Below are positions 17,809 to 26,695 of a stretch of 64,000 nucleotides of DNA, piece after piece (the first letter of the stretch is position 1; every line of letters begins with the position of its first letter). The notes beneath the pieces were generated by a model. That model was given only the letters and a program-made list of their open reading frames with translations, did not search any database and was not told where the DNA came from. Source of the DNA: Maritimibacter alkaliphilus HTCC2654 (GTDB taxonomy: Bacteria > Pseudomonadota > Alphaproteobacteria > Rhodobacterales > Rhodobacteraceae); assembly GCF_000152805.1 (NCBI RefSeq), contig NZ_CH902578.1, positions 156,674-220,673 on the forward strand. The letters run 5' to 3'. A program made the translations under genes and the position numbers.

Positions 17809-18660
17809 ATGAAAGCGAAACTGCTTACAGGTATCGCGGCGGCTGCTCTCGCGTTCGGCGCGGGGGCGGCGATGGCCGACGAGGACGCGGAGCTGGTCAT
17901 CAACGGCGAGATCGAGATCGTCACCAAGACGGCGGCACCGGCCCATCTGGACGGTGCGCTGGACGAGATCATGTCGGGCTGGCGCTTCCGGGACGACACG
18001 ACTCAGGCCATGCAGATGGACGACTTCGACAACCCGGCGATGCTGGCGGTCGAAGACGCGCTTGAGATCTGGGCGACCGCCGACGGCTCCGAAGGCAAAT
18101 CCTGCATGGATTGCCACGGCGCGGCCGAGGATATGGCAGGCGTCAAGCCGGTCTATCCGAAGTGGAACGAGGCCGCGGGCGAAGTCTACACGCTGCAAAT
18201 GCAGGTGAACGACTGTCGCGAGAACCGCATGGGGGCCGAACCGTGGAAGGTGGACGCCTCCGACGCGCTCGCGATGGAAGGTCTGTTGTCCTCGGTCAGC
18301 CGCGGGATGCCGATGAACGTCGCGATCGACGGTCCGGCCCAGTCGACGTGGGAGCAGGGCAAAGAGCTCTACTACACCCGCACCGGCCAGCTCGACCTGT
18401 CCTGCGCGACCTGCCACGAACAGAACTACGGCAACATGATCCGCGCCGACCACCTCAGCATGGGGATGGTCAACGGGTTCCCGACCTACCGTCTAAAGGA
18501 CAGCAAGCTGGTGGGCGTTCAGAGCCGGTTCAAAGGCTGCGTGCGTGACACGCGGGCGGAAACCTACAGCCCGGGTTCGCCGGAGTTCATCGCGCTGGAA
18601 CTGTACGTCGCATCGCGCGCCAACGGTCTGTCGGTCGAAGGTCCGGCCGTCCGCAACTAA
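17809..18660 (+). CDS. soxA: Dihaem cytochrome SoxA
   Basis: Catalytic subunit of SoxXA (283 residues). Signal peptide to about residue 23, two CxxCH haem sites at 99-103 (CMDCH) and 199-203 (CATCH), and the catalytic cysteine at about residue 244 in FKGCVRDTRAE, which becomes the persulfide ligand of the active haem. This is the two-haem type of SoxA. GGGAGGAG precedes the start. A strong terminator follows the stop. Confidence 0.97.
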   Translation: MKAKLLTGIAAAALAFGAGAAMADEDAELVINGEIEIVTKTAAPAHLDGALDEIMSGWRFRDDTTQAMQMDDFDNPAMLAVEDALEIWATADGSEGKSCMDCHGAAEDMAGVKPVYPKWNEAAGEVYTLQMQVNDCRENRMGAEPWKVDASDALAMEGLLSSVSRGMPMNVAIDGPAQSTWEQGKELYYTRTGQLDLSCATCHEQNYGNMIRADHLSMGMVNGFPTYRLKDSKLVGVQSRFKGCVRDTRAETYSPGSPEFIALELYVASRANGLSVEGPAVRN

Positions 18661-18668
18661 ACCTCAGA

Positions 18669-18700
18669 CCCCGCGCGGGCAGGTCTCGCGCGGGGTTTTG
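18669..18700 (+). terminator. Intrinsic terminator after soxA
   Basis: Perfect 9-bp stem CCCCGCGCG (18669-18677) with CGCGCGGGG (18687-18695) over a 9-base loop, followed by TTTT. It lies inside the sox gene series, so soxXYZA and soxBCD may be expressed at different levels or soxB may have its own promoter in the AT-rich 18701-18767. Confidence 0.85.
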
Positions 18701-18767
18701 TCTACCTAAATATATTCCGTTTTTAGCATACGACTAAGGTCGCAGACGGAAGCCAACGGAGAACCCA

Positions 18768-20465
18768 ATGATTTCTCGCCGCGATTTCCTGCAAGTGGGC
18801 ATGGCCGCCAGTGCGCTGGTCGGTGCCTCGGGCTTCGGGAACTGGGCGCGCCTTGCCGCGCAGCAGACCCTGACGCAGGACCAGCTTCTCGACTTCGACA
18901 CGTTCGGGAACGTCACGCTGATCCACGTCACCGACATCCACGCGCAGATGAAGCCGATCTACTTCCGCGAACCCGAGATCAACCTCGGCGTCGGTGAGAA
19001 CAAGGGCAAGGTGCCGCATATCACGGGTGCCGAGTTCAAGGCGCGCTACGGCGTGGCCGATGGAAGCCCGTCGGCTTACGCCTTGACCTACAACGATTTT
19101 TCGGCGCTGGGCCGCGAGTATGGCAAGGTCGGCGGGCTCGACCGCGTGGCCACCGTGGTCAAGTCGATCCGCGCTGCGCGGCCCGATGCGCTGCTGCTCG
19201 ACGGCGGCGACACATGGCACGGCTCCTACACCTGCTACCAGACCGAGGGGCAGGACATGGTCAACGTGATGAACGCGCTGGCCCCCGATGCGATGACGTT
19301 CCACTGGGAATTCACGCTCGGCTCGGACCGGGTGCGCGAGTTGATCGAAGGGCTGCCCTTCGCCGCGCTTGGTCAGAACATTTTCGATGCCGAGTGGGAC
19401 GAGCCCGCCGAAAGCTTCGAAAGCTACAAGATGATGGAAGCGGGCGGCGTGAAGATCGGCGTGATCGGTCAGGCCTTCCCCTACATGCCCATCGCCAACC
19501 CCGGCTGGATGTTCCCCGAATACTCCTTCGGCATTCGTGACGAGCGGATGCAGGAGATGGTGGACGAGGTGCGCGCGGCGGGCGCCGAGCTGGTCGTCTG
19601 CCTCAGCCACAACGGCTTCGACGTGGACAAGAAGATGGCGGGCCGGGTGCAGGGCATCGACGTGATCCTGTCGGGCCACACCCACGACGCGCTGCCCGAG
19701 CCGGTCGTGGTCGGTGACACGATCATCATCGCCTCGGGGTCGAACGGGAAATTCGTGAGCCGCGTGGACCTCGACGTGCGCGACGGGCAGATGATGGGGT
19801 TCCGGCACAAGCTGATCCCGATCTTCTCGGACGTGATCGAAGCCGACGCCGAAATGACCGCGCTGATCGACGAACAGCGCGCGCCCTATCTCGGCGAACT
19901 GGAAGAGGTGATCGGCACCACCGATACCGAGCTTTACCGGCGCGGCAACTTCAACGGCTCGTGGGACGATCTGATCTGCGATGCGCTGATTTCCGAGCGC
20001 GAGGCGGACATCGCCATGTCACCCGGCGTGCGCTGGGGGCCGAGCCTTCTGCCCGGCGACAACATCACGCGCGAAGATATCTGGAACGTCACGTCGATGA
20101 CCTACCCGAACGCCTATCGCACGGAAATGACGGGGGAATTCATCCACACGATCCTCGAGGACGTGGCGGATAACCTTTTCAACCCGGACCCCTATTACCA
20201 GCAGGGCGGCGACATGGTTCGCATCGGTGGCATGGGCTACCGCATCGACATCACCAAGCCGCAGGGCAGCCGGATCACCGAAATGACGCTTCTCAAGACC
20301 GGCGAAGCGATTGACCCCGCCAAGACCTATCAGGTCGCGGGCTGGGCAAGCGTGAACGAGGGCACCGAAGGCCCGCCGATCTGGGACGTGGTGGAAAGCC
20401 ACATCAGGAAACTGGGCACCGTGACGCTCGACCCGAATACCTCGGTCGAAGTGGTGCAGGGATAA
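18768..20465 (+). CDS. soxB: Thiosulfohydrolase SoxB
   Basis: Dimanganese hydrolase that cleaves the terminal sulfonate from SoxY-bound thiosulfate as sulfate. 565 residues with a Tat signal (MISRRDFLQVGM) and the metallophosphoesterase/5'-nucleotidase motifs in order: VTDIHAQ, LDGGDTWHGS, CLSHNGFDVD and LSGHTHDA. The C-terminal 5'-nucleotidase domain starts near residue 380. It is close to soxC (19-base gap). Confidence 0.97.
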   Translation: MISRRDFLQVGMAASALVGASGFGNWARLAAQQTLTQDQLLDFDTFGNVTLIHVTDIHAQMKPIYFREPEINLGVGENKGKVPHITGAEFKARYGVADGSPSAYALTYNDFSALGREYGKVGGLDRVATVVKSIRAARPDALLLDGGDTWHGSYTCYQTEGQDMVNVMNALAPDAMTFHWEFTLGSDRVRELIEGLPFAALGQNIFDAEWDEPAESFESYKMMEAGGVKIGVIGQAFPYMPIANPGWMFPEYSFGIRDERMQEMVDEVRAAGAELVVCLSHNGFDVDKKMAGRVQGIDVILSGHTHDALPEPVVVGDTIIIASGSNGKFVSRVDLDVRDGQMMGFRHKLIPIFSDVIEADAEMTALIDEQRAPYLGELEEVIGTTDTELYRRGNFNGSWDDLICDALISEREADIAMSPGVRWGPSLLPGDNITREDIWNVTSMTYPNAYRTEMTGEFIHTILEDVADNLFNPDPYYQQGGDMVRIGGMGYRIDITKPQGSRITEMTLLKTGEAIDPAKTYQVAGWASVNEGTEGPPIWDVVESHIRKLGTVTLDPNTSVEVVQG

Positions 20466-20484
20466 GACGCGGATAGGAGGCGAG

Positions 20485-21762
20485 ATGTCGATGGACGATC
20501 TGAAAACCTCACGTCGTGGGTTCCTCATGAGCAGCGCCGCCGCCGGTGGCGCGCTCCTGGCGGCCGGCACGGCGCGGGCCGAGGGGGCCGACCCCCTCAT
20601 CACCGAAGTGCAGGACTGGGCCAGCGGTCTGGGCGACGGCGTGGACGCCACGCCCTATGGGATGCCGATCGAGTTTGAGGCAGACGTGGTGCGGCGCAAC
20701 GTGCCGTGGCTGACCGCCGATCCGATCAGCTCGATCAACTTCACCCCGATCCACGCGCTCGACGGCACGATCACCCCGCAGGGCTGCGCTTTCGAACGTC
20801 ACCATTCGGGCGCCATCGAACTGCGCAAGGAAGACTACCGGCTGATGATAAACGGGCTGGTCGATAAGCCGCTCGTGTTTGCCTATGCCGATCTCGAACG
20901 CTTCCCGCGCGAAAACCACGTCTATTTCTGCGAATGCGCGGCGAACACGGGCATGGAATGGGCGGGGGCGCAGCTCAATGGTGCGCAGTTCACCCACGGT
21001 ATGATTCACAACATGGAATATTCCGGCGTGCCGCTGCGCACGCTTCTGGAAGAGGCCGGGATGGATGCCGCTGGGGATCTGTCCGACAAATGGGTCTACG
21101 TGGAAGGGGCCGATGCCTCGTCCAATGGCCGCTCGATCCCGATGGAAAAGGCGCTCGACGACGTGCTAGTGGCGTTCAAGGCCAACGGCGAGGCGCTGCG
21201 CAAGGAACATGGCTATCCCGTCCGGCTCGTGGTGCCGGGCTGGGAAGGCAACATGTGGGTCAAATGGCTGCGCCGGATCGAGATCACGGATCACGCGGTG
21301 GAAAGCCGCGAAGAGACATCGAAATACACCGACACGCTGGCCGACGGCACGTCGCGTAAGTGGACATGGGTCATGGACGCCAAATCGGTCGTGACCAGCC
21401 CCAGCCCGCAGTCGCCGATCACCCACGGCCCGGGCCCGCTGGTCATCACCGGGCTGGCGTGGTCCGGTCACGGCGCGATCACCGGTGTCGACGTTTCCAT
21501 CGACGGTGGCGCGAACTGGCAGAAAGCCCGCCTCGCCAAGCCCGGCGCGAAGATGGCGCTCACGCGGTTCTACCTCGACATCGACTGGGACGGCTCCGAG
21601 ATGCTTCTGCAAAGCCGCGCCCATGACGAAACCGGCTATGTCCAGCCCACCAAGGCGCAATTGCGCGAGGTGCGCGGGCTGAACTCGGTCTACCACAACA
21701 ACTGCATCCAGACCTGGCATGTGAATACCGACGGGAGCGCAGAAAATGTCGAAGTTTCCTAA
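20485..21762 (+). CDS. soxC: Sulfane dehydrogenase molybdoprotein SoxC
   Basis: Molybdenum subunit of sulfane dehydrogenase SoxCD, which oxidises the sulfane sulfur on SoxY in a six-electron step. 425 residues; Tat signal TSRRGFLMSSAA; sulfite-oxidase-type molybdopterin domain with the cysteine segment VYFCECAANTGMEW; C-terminal Mo-co dimerisation domain. Its presence means complete oxidation of thiosulfate without sulfur globules. It overlaps soxD by 17 bases. AGGAGG precedes the start. Confidence 0.97.
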   Translation: MSMDDLKTSRRGFLMSSAAAGGALLAAGTARAEGADPLITEVQDWASGLGDGVDATPYGMPIEFEADVVRRNVPWLTADPISSINFTPIHALDGTITPQGCAFERHHSGAIELRKEDYRLMINGLVDKPLVFAYADLERFPRENHVYFCECAANTGMEWAGAQLNGAQFTHGMIHNMEYSGVPLRTLLEEAGMDAAGDLSDKWVYVEGADASSNGRSIPMEKALDDVLVAFKANGEALRKEHGYPVRLVVPGWEGNMWVKWLRRIEITDHAVESREETSKYTDTLADGTSRKWTWVMDAKSVVTSPSPQSPITHGPGPLVITGLAWSGHGAITGVDVSIDGGANWQKARLAKPGAKMALTRFYLDIDWDGSEMLLQSRAHDETGYVQPTKAQLREVRGLNSVYHNNCIQTWHVNTDGSAENVEVS

Positions 21763-22810
21763 GTTTATCGCGGGAACGGCGCTGGCCACCCTGATCGCCG
21801 CGCCCGCCGTCGCGGACGTCTACGGCCTTGGGCGCGAGGCTTTGCCGGAAGAAATCGCGGCGTGGAACGTCGACATTTCCCCGGACGGCTCGAACCTGCC
21901 CGAAGGGTCGGGATCGGTCGAGGACGGCGAGATCCTGTTCTCGGACAACTGCGCGGCCTGTCATGGCGAATTCGCCGAAGGGGCGGGCAATTGGCCCAAG
22001 CTCGCAGGCGGCGACGACACGCTGGCCAATGACGATCCGGTCAAGACCGTTGGCAGCTACTGGCCCTATCTGTCGACCGTGTTCGACTATGTGCACCGGT
22101 CCATGCCCTTCGGCGCGGCGCAGACGCTGTCCTACGACGACACCTATGCGATCACGGCCTATATCCTGTATTCCAACTTCCTCGTGGACGACGATTTCGT
22201 GCTGTCGAAAGAGACGTTCATGGATGTCGAGATGCCCAATGCGGACGGGTTCATCATCGATGACCGGGCCGAGACGGAATACACGCAGTTCACCGAAGCC
22301 AACGCCTGTTACGAGAACTGCAAGGACAGCGTCGAAATCACGATGCGGGCCACGGTGCTCGACGTGACGCCGGAGACCGAGGAAGAAGCCTCGGTTCAGG
22401 ATGCGTCGGAGGAGGCGCCGGTCGAGGTGGCCGCGGCCGAAACCGAAGCTCCGGCTGAGGAGGCCGCAGCCCCCGCTATGGCCGAACCCGACCCGGAACT
22501 GGTGGCGGCGGGTGAAAACGTCTTCAAGAAGTGCAAGGCCTGCCACAAAGTCGGCGAGGGTGCCAAGAACGGCACCGGGCCGATGCTGAACGGGATCATC
22601 GGCCACCCCGCCGGTGCCGTGGAGGGCTTCAAATATTCGAGCGGTCTTCAGGATGCGGCGGCGGGTGGTCTGGTCTGGGATCAGGCTGCGATGACGCAAT
22701 TCCTGACCAAGCCGCGTGACTTCATCAAGGGGACCAAAATGTCCTTCGTGGGCCTCAAGGATCAGGAAGATATCGACGCGGTGATCGCGTATCTCTCGAC
22801 CTTCGAATAG
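21746..22810 (+). CDS. soxD: Dihaem cytochrome SoxD
   Basis: Electron-accepting subunit of SoxCD. 354 residues: signal peptide to about residue 23, first haem site CAACH at 69-73, an Ala/Glu-rich linker at about 208-250, then a second cytochrome c domain with CKACH at 263-267. The start lies inside soxC, indicating translational coupling. A long symmetrical hairpin follows the gene. Confidence 0.95.
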   Translation: MSKFPKFIAGTALATLIAAPAVADVYGLGREALPEEIAAWNVDISPDGSNLPEGSGSVEDGEILFSDNCAACHGEFAEGAGNWPKLAGGDDTLANDDPVKTVGSYWPYLSTVFDYVHRSMPFGAAQTLSYDDTYAITAYILYSNFLVDDDFVLSKETFMDVEMPNADGFIIDDRAETEYTQFTEANACYENCKDSVEITMRATVLDVTPETEEEASVQDASEEAPVEVAAAETEAPAEEAAAPAMAEPDPELVAAGENVFKKCKACHKVGEGAKNGTGPMLNGIIGHPAGAVEGFKYSSGLQDAAAGGLVWDQAAMTQFLTKPRDFIKGTKMSFVGLKDQEDIDAVIAYLSTFE

Positions 22811-22827
22811 GTCGGATGTATCCTCCC

Positions 22828-22869
22828 GACGGTCGGCGTTGCACGGAATGTCGTGCGGCGGCGACCGTC
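22828..22869 (+). terminator. Two-tier hairpin after soxD
   Basis: Outer arms GACGGTCG (22828-22835) and CGACCGTC (22862-22869) and inner arms GCACG (22841-22845) and CGTGC (22852-22856) share one centre. It is followed by ATTTCATTTC rather than a clean T-run, so it may be a weak terminator or an mRNA-stabilising end. Confidence 0.5.
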
Positions 22870-22969
22870 ATTTCATTTCATATTGCGATTTAAATACAGA
22901 CACTTACGATCCATCGTTCATGCGAAAATCGTTGTGCGATCAAGTGTCGCAGAGTAAGCTGAGATCGTG

Positions 22970-23671
22970 ATGAAACGATTGTCTCTTTTCTGCGCGGCGA
23001 CCGCGATCCTCATCGCGACGGGCGCGCAAGCCAACGAATTCGGCGATGCCGAGGACGGGGCGAAAATCTATCGCAAATGCCGGGCCTGCCACATGGTCGG
23101 GTCCGAGGCGTTCAACCGGACCGGTCCGCAGCTGAACGGCATATTCGGGCGCGCGGCGGCGTCGGTCGATGGCTTTCGCTATTCCGATGGTCTGACCCGC
23201 ATGGGCAACGACGGGCTTGTCTGGGATTTCGACACGCTGGACGCCTACATCGAGAACCCCAAGGCCTTCGCCTCGGACACGCGCATGAACTTTCCGGGGG
23301 TGAAGGACGCAGGCGAGCGGGCCGATCTGCTCGCCTTCCTGCGCCAGTATTCCGACAAGCCGCGTGACATCCCCGAAGCCGCGCCGACCGCCACCCCGCG
23401 TGAGGTCGACCTGTCGGACGAGATCCTCGCCATCGTCGGTGACCCCGAATACGGCGAATACCTCGCCTCCGAATGCACGACCTGTCACCAGCTCGACGGC
23501 GATAACGACGGGATTCCGGCGATCGTCGGCTGGCCGGAGGAGGATTTCGTGGTCGCGATGCACGCCTACAAGGAAAAGTTCAGGCCGCATCCCGTCATGC
23601 AGATGATGGCGGGTCGGCTGTCGAACGAAGAGATTGCCGCACTGGCGGCGTATTTCGGAGGGCTCGAATAG
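22970..23671 (+). CDS. soxE: Dihaem cytochrome c SoxE
   Basis: A 233-residue periplasmic cytochrome with a signal peptide to about residue 21 and two haem sites, CRACH at 37-41 and CTTCH at 169-173. In Paracoccus soxE lies between soxD and soxF and pairs with the flavoprotein SoxF. The ATG is preferred to the GTG one codon earlier. A 159-base gap with its own hairpin separates it from soxD, so soxEF may be a distinct unit. Confidence 0.9.
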   Translation: MKRLSLFCAATAILIATGAQANEFGDAEDGAKIYRKCRACHMVGSEAFNRTGPQLNGIFGRAAASVDGFRYSDGLTRMGNDGLVWDFDTLDAYIENPKAFASDTRMNFPGVKDAGERADLLAFLRQYSDKPRDIPEAAPTATPREVDLSDEILAIVGDPEYGEYLASECTTCHQLDGDNDGIPAIVGWPEEDFVVAMHAYKEKFRPHPVMQMMAGRLSNEEIAALAAYFGGLE

Positions 23672-23698
23672 CCCTCGTTTTCAGGGAGGAGAACGAAA

Positions 23699-24970
23699 AT
23701 GGCATTGAACAGAAGGACTTTCATGGGCGCCACGGCGGGCGCCGCCGCTGCGACACTGGCCGCGCCGCATGTCTATGCCGCGAGCCACGGAGGCAAGCCC
23801 AAGGTCGTCGTCGTGGGCGGCGGGGCAGGCGGTGCCACGGTGGCGCGCTATCTGGCCAAGGACGCGGGCGATGCGCTCGACATCACCTTGGTCGAACCGA
23901 CGCGGGTCTATTACACCTGCTTTTTCTCGAACCTCTATCTGGGCGGCTTCCGCACGATGGAAAGCCTTGCCCACGATTACGGCAACATCGCCTCGGCGGG
24001 GGTCAACGTTGTGCACGACTATGCCGTGGGCGTGGACAGGGATGCCAAGACCGTCACGCTCGCCAGTGGCGATACGCTGATGTACGACCGTCTGGTTCTG
24101 TCGCCGGGGATCGACTTCATCGACGGCGCGGTGCCCGGATGGGACGTGAGCCAGCAGAACAAGATGCCCCATGCCTACAAGGCCGGGAGCCAGACCGAGC
24201 TTCTGAAAGCGCAGATCGAAGCGATGCCCGAGGGCGGCACCTTCGCCATGATCGCCCCGCCGAACCCTTATCGCTGCCCGCCGGGGCCGTATGAGCGGAT
24301 TTCGATGGTCGCCCACATGCTCACCCAGATGAACCCGACGGCCAAGATCCTCGTCGCCGACCCGAAAGAGAAGTTCTCGAAGCAAGGCCTTTTCGAAGAA
24401 GGGTGGAACACGCATTACTCCGGCATGATCGAACGGATCGGGCCGGATTTCGGCGGCAACAACGTGTCGGTGGACCCGGATGCGATGACCATCGACATCG
24501 ACGGGGCGGTCGAGAATGTGGACGTGTGCAACGTGATCCCCGCGATGAAAGCGGGCGTGATCTGCGAGCGGGCCGGGCTGAACGACGGCAATTGGGCGCC
24601 GGTGGACGGGGCCACGATGCAAAGCCGGATCGACGAGAATGTGCACGTGCTGGGCGATGCCTGCGCGCAGGGCGACATGCCCAAGTCGGGTTTTTCCGCC
24701 AACAGTCAGGCCAAGGTGGCGGCGATGGCCGTGCGCGCGGCCCTGACCGACAGCCGCATGTTCCCCGCCAAGTTCTCGAACACCTGCTGGTCGCTCATCG
24801 CGCCCGACGACGGGGTCAAGGTCGGCGCGAGCTATGAAGCGACCGAGGAAAAGATCGCCTCGACCGACAGCTTCATCAGCCAGACCGGCGAAGACGCGGC
24901 GCTGCGAAAGGCGACCTACGAGGAAAGTATTGGCTGGTATGCCGGTATCACTTCTGATATATTCGGATAA
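23699..24970 (+). CDS. soxF: Sulfide dehydrogenase flavoprotein SoxF
   Basis: FAD subunit of a flavocytochrome c sulfide dehydrogenase (423 residues). Tat signal NRRTFMGATAG; FAD-binding VVVGGGAGGATVARYL near residue 39; redox cysteines likely in YYTCFFSN and CNVIPA; C-terminal FCSD-flavin-binding domain with NTCWSLIAP. It oxidises sulfide in the periplasm with SoxE as electron acceptor. GGGAGGAG precedes the start. The stop codon lies inside a perfect ATTC-N8-GAAT dyad. Confidence 0.95.
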   Translation: MALNRRTFMGATAGAAAATLAAPHVYAASHGGKPKVVVVGGGAGGATVARYLAKDAGDALDITLVEPTRVYYTCFFSNLYLGGFRTMESLAHDYGNIASAGVNVVHDYAVGVDRDAKTVTLASGDTLMYDRLVLSPGIDFIDGAVPGWDVSQQNKMPHAYKAGSQTELLKAQIEAMPEGGTFAMIAPPNPYRCPPGPYERISMVAHMLTQMNPTAKILVADPKEKFSKQGLFEEGWNTHYSGMIERIGPDFGGNNVSVDPDAMTIDIDGAVENVDVCNVIPAMKAGVICERAGLNDGNWAPVDGATMQSRIDENVHVLGDACAQGDMPKSGFSANSQAKVAAMAVRAALTDSRMFPAKFSNTCWSLIAPDDGVKVGASYEATEEKIASTDSFISQTGEDAALRKATYEESIGWYAGITSDIFG

Positions 24971-24976
24971 TCGAAT
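24961..24976. promoter_or_regulatory. ATTC-N8-GAAT operator overlapping the soxF stop
   Basis: Exact ATTC-GGATAATC-GAAT, with the soxF TAA codon (24968-24970) inside the spacer and 51 bases before the DUF302 gene. It suggests a separate SoxR-controlled promoter for the genes downstream. Confidence 0.6.
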
Positions 24977-25027
24977 GTATGGCGCGGGCTGGCATCAAGC
25001 CGGCCCGCCACACAGCGGGAGGACCCC

Positions 25028-25477
25028 ATGAAACGCATTCTGATCGCGGCCATCGCCGCCGTCTTTGCCGCCACCGCAGCGCAGGCCGAAAGCCACGCTG
25101 GCGGTCAGGCGACGACCTATACCTATGACGGCAGCTTCGACGATGCGGCCTTCGCCGTCGAGAACGCCATCGTGGGGCAGGGGCTGGTCATCGACTACAC
25201 CTCGCACACCGGCGAAATGCTCGCGCGCACGGCGGTCGACGTCGGCTCGGACGTGGTGCTGTTCGAAGAGGCGGACGTCTACCTGTTCTGCTCGGCGGTG
25301 GTCAGCCGCAAGGTGATGGAAGCCGATCCGATGAATATCGCCCACTGTCCCTACGGCATCTTCGTCGCCGAACGCGAGGGCGAGGTGATGATCGGGTATC
25401 GCAACTATCCCGAAGGCCCGATGCAGGAGGTTCAGGCCCTGCTCGACAGCATCGTTCAGGACGCATTGGGCAACTGA
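25028..25477 (+). CDS. Exported DUF302 protein
   Basis: A 149-residue protein with a signal peptide (cleavage near AQAES, residue 20) and a DUF302 domain (about 30-145), ending in EVQALLDSIVQDAL. Two cysteines occur in LFCSAVV and AHCPYGIFV. DUF302 proteins are often found next to sulfur-oxidation genes but their role is unknown. It takes the place after soxF where Paracoccus has soxG. GGGAGG precedes the start and a candidate operator lies just upstream. Confidence 0.85.
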   Translation: MKRILIAAIAAVFAATAAQAESHAGGQATTYTYDGSFDDAAFAVENAIVGQGLVIDYTSHTGEMLARTAVDVGSDVVLFEEADVYLFCSAVVSRKVMEADPMNIAHCPYGIFVAEREGEVMIGYRNYPEGPMQEVQALLDSIVQDALGN

Positions 25478-25507
25478 CGCGACCGGGTGCTGGCGGAACA
25501 CTGTTCT

Positions 25508-25598
25508 CAGGCCGGGGGTTCCTCCGGCCTGATGTGGAACGGTTTTGGTTCCTGCGCGCTTACTGACGGGACGACGTTCCGTCTTGGCGGCCAAAACC
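25508..25598 (+). other. Structured intergenic region before the yeeE/yedE pair
   Basis: Three pairings occur in 91 bases: CAGGCCGG/CCGGCCTG (25508-25515 with 25524-25531), an outer GGTTTTGG/CCAAAACC (25541-25548 with 25591-25598), and nested within it an 8-bp stem, one G-U, with a triloop (25565-25583). A T-run begins 12 bases after the last arm. It could be a terminator of the DUF302 transcript or a leader RNA of the next genes. Confidence 0.45.
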
Positions 25599-25605
25599 AC
25601 AAAAT

Positions 25606-25621
25606 AATCATTTTTTTGAAT
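25606..25621. promoter_or_regulatory. Near-match ATTC-N8-GAAT site before yeeE
   Basis: AATC-ATTTTTTT-GAAT, one base off the dyad, 70 bases before the first YeeE/YedE-pair gene and directly after the structured region. Confidence 0.4.
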
Positions 25622-25691
25622 GTTTACTTGCGAACCGCGGGCTGGCCGAATAGCTAGACCCTTCAAGACGACATGAACGAGTGAGGCGAAC

Positions 25692-26132
25692 ATGGAAGTC
25701 ATCGAAACGGCCTTTACCCCCTGGGCCTCTCTCATCGGGGGACTACTGATCGGACTGGGCACCGTGCTGCTCATGGCCGTGCGCGGCAACGTGCTGGGTG
25801 CGACCGGCATTCTGGCGGGGTTCATGACGCCCTCGTCCTCGTCCGACTGGGCGTGGCGGGCGGTGATGATCCTCGGCATGATCTCGGCCCCCATCGCGAT
25901 CCTTCTGGCGACCGGCAGCTTCCCGGCCATCGAGGTGCCCGTGAACCGCTGGATGATGATCGTCGGCGGCATCATCGTGGGTGTGGGCGTGACCTATGGC
26001 TCGGGCTGCACCTCGGGCCACGGGGTCTGCGGCGTCGCGCGGCTCTCCCCGCGTTCCATCACCGCCACGATCAGCTTCATGCTGACCGCCGGCATCACCG
26101 TCTACATCCTGCGCCACGTGATCGGAGGCTGA
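25692..26132 (+). CDS. YeeE/YedE half-transporter, N-terminal type
   Basis: A 146-residue membrane protein with about four helices and the conserved segment [21 protein letters not shown]. It is one half of the split form of the YeeE/YedE family (PmpA-like); the other half follows after 3 bases. Together they resemble the fused protein encoded at 12931-13992. Expected role: movement of thiosulfate or another sulfur species across the inner membrane. Confidence 0.87.
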   Translation: MEVIETAFTPWASLIGGLLIGLGTVLLMAVRGNVLGATGILAGFMTPSSSSDWAWRAVMILGMISAPIAILLATGSFPAIEVPVNRWMMIVGGIIVGVGVTYGSGCTSGHGVCGVARLSPRSITATISFMLTAGITVYILRHVIGG

Positions 26133-26135
26133 CCC

Positions 26136-26579
26136 ATGGAAAAGCTGCTTGTCTACATTTCCGGCCTGCTCTTCGGCCTCGGCGTGTCCATCGGTGGCAT
26201 GGCGAACCCGGCCAAGGTTCAGAACTTCTTCGACGTAGCGGGCGCGTGGGACCCGTCCCTGATCCTCGTCATGGGCGGCGCGCTGGCCGTGACCGCGCCC
26301 GGTTACTGGTTCCTGTTCAAGCGCGGCAAACCGATGTTCGCGAGCGCGTTCAGCGTGCCGACCAACCGGACCATCGACACCAAGCTCGTCGCCGGGTCGG
26401 CGGTGTTCGGGATCGGCTGGGGGATCGCAGGGTTCTGCCCCGGTGCGTCGATCCCGGTGCTCTCGACGCTGAACCCCGACGTGCTGATCTTCACCGCATC
26501 GCTCATCGGCGGCGTGCTGATCGCCAAGGGCGCGATGAAGATGACCGCGAACCGCAAGGCCGCCGCTCAGGCCGCCTGA
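26136..26579 (+). CDS. YeeE/YedE half-transporter, C-terminal type (DUF6691-like)
   Basis: A 147-residue membrane protein, partner of the preceding gene (PmpB-like). The conserved cysteine is in WGIAGFCPGASIPVLS, and GVSIGGMANPAKVQNFFD is typical of the family. A clear terminator follows, so the pair forms one transcript unit possibly with the DUF302 gene. Confidence 0.86.
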   Translation: MEKLLVYISGLLFGLGVSIGGMANPAKVQNFFDVAGAWDPSLILVMGGALAVTAPGYWFLFKRGKPMFASAFSVPTNRTIDTKLVAGSAVFGIGWGIAGFCPGASIPVLSTLNPDVLIFTASLIGGVLIAKGAMKMTANRKAAAQAA

Positions 26580-26603
26580 CGGGACCACACAGACCAGACG
26601 AAA

Positions 26604-26632
26604 GGCCGCGTCCGCCGGGCGCGGCCCTTTTC
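26604..26632 (+). terminator. Intrinsic terminator after the yeeE/yedE pair
   Basis: GGCCGCG (26604-26610) pairs with CGCGGCC (26620-26626) over a 9-base loop, followed by CTTTTC. Confidence 0.8.
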
Positions 26633-26695
26633 GTGCGCCGGACCTTGGCCGAGCCGGTGCAAACGTGCCGCAAAACATGCGCCCGAGAAAAATAA

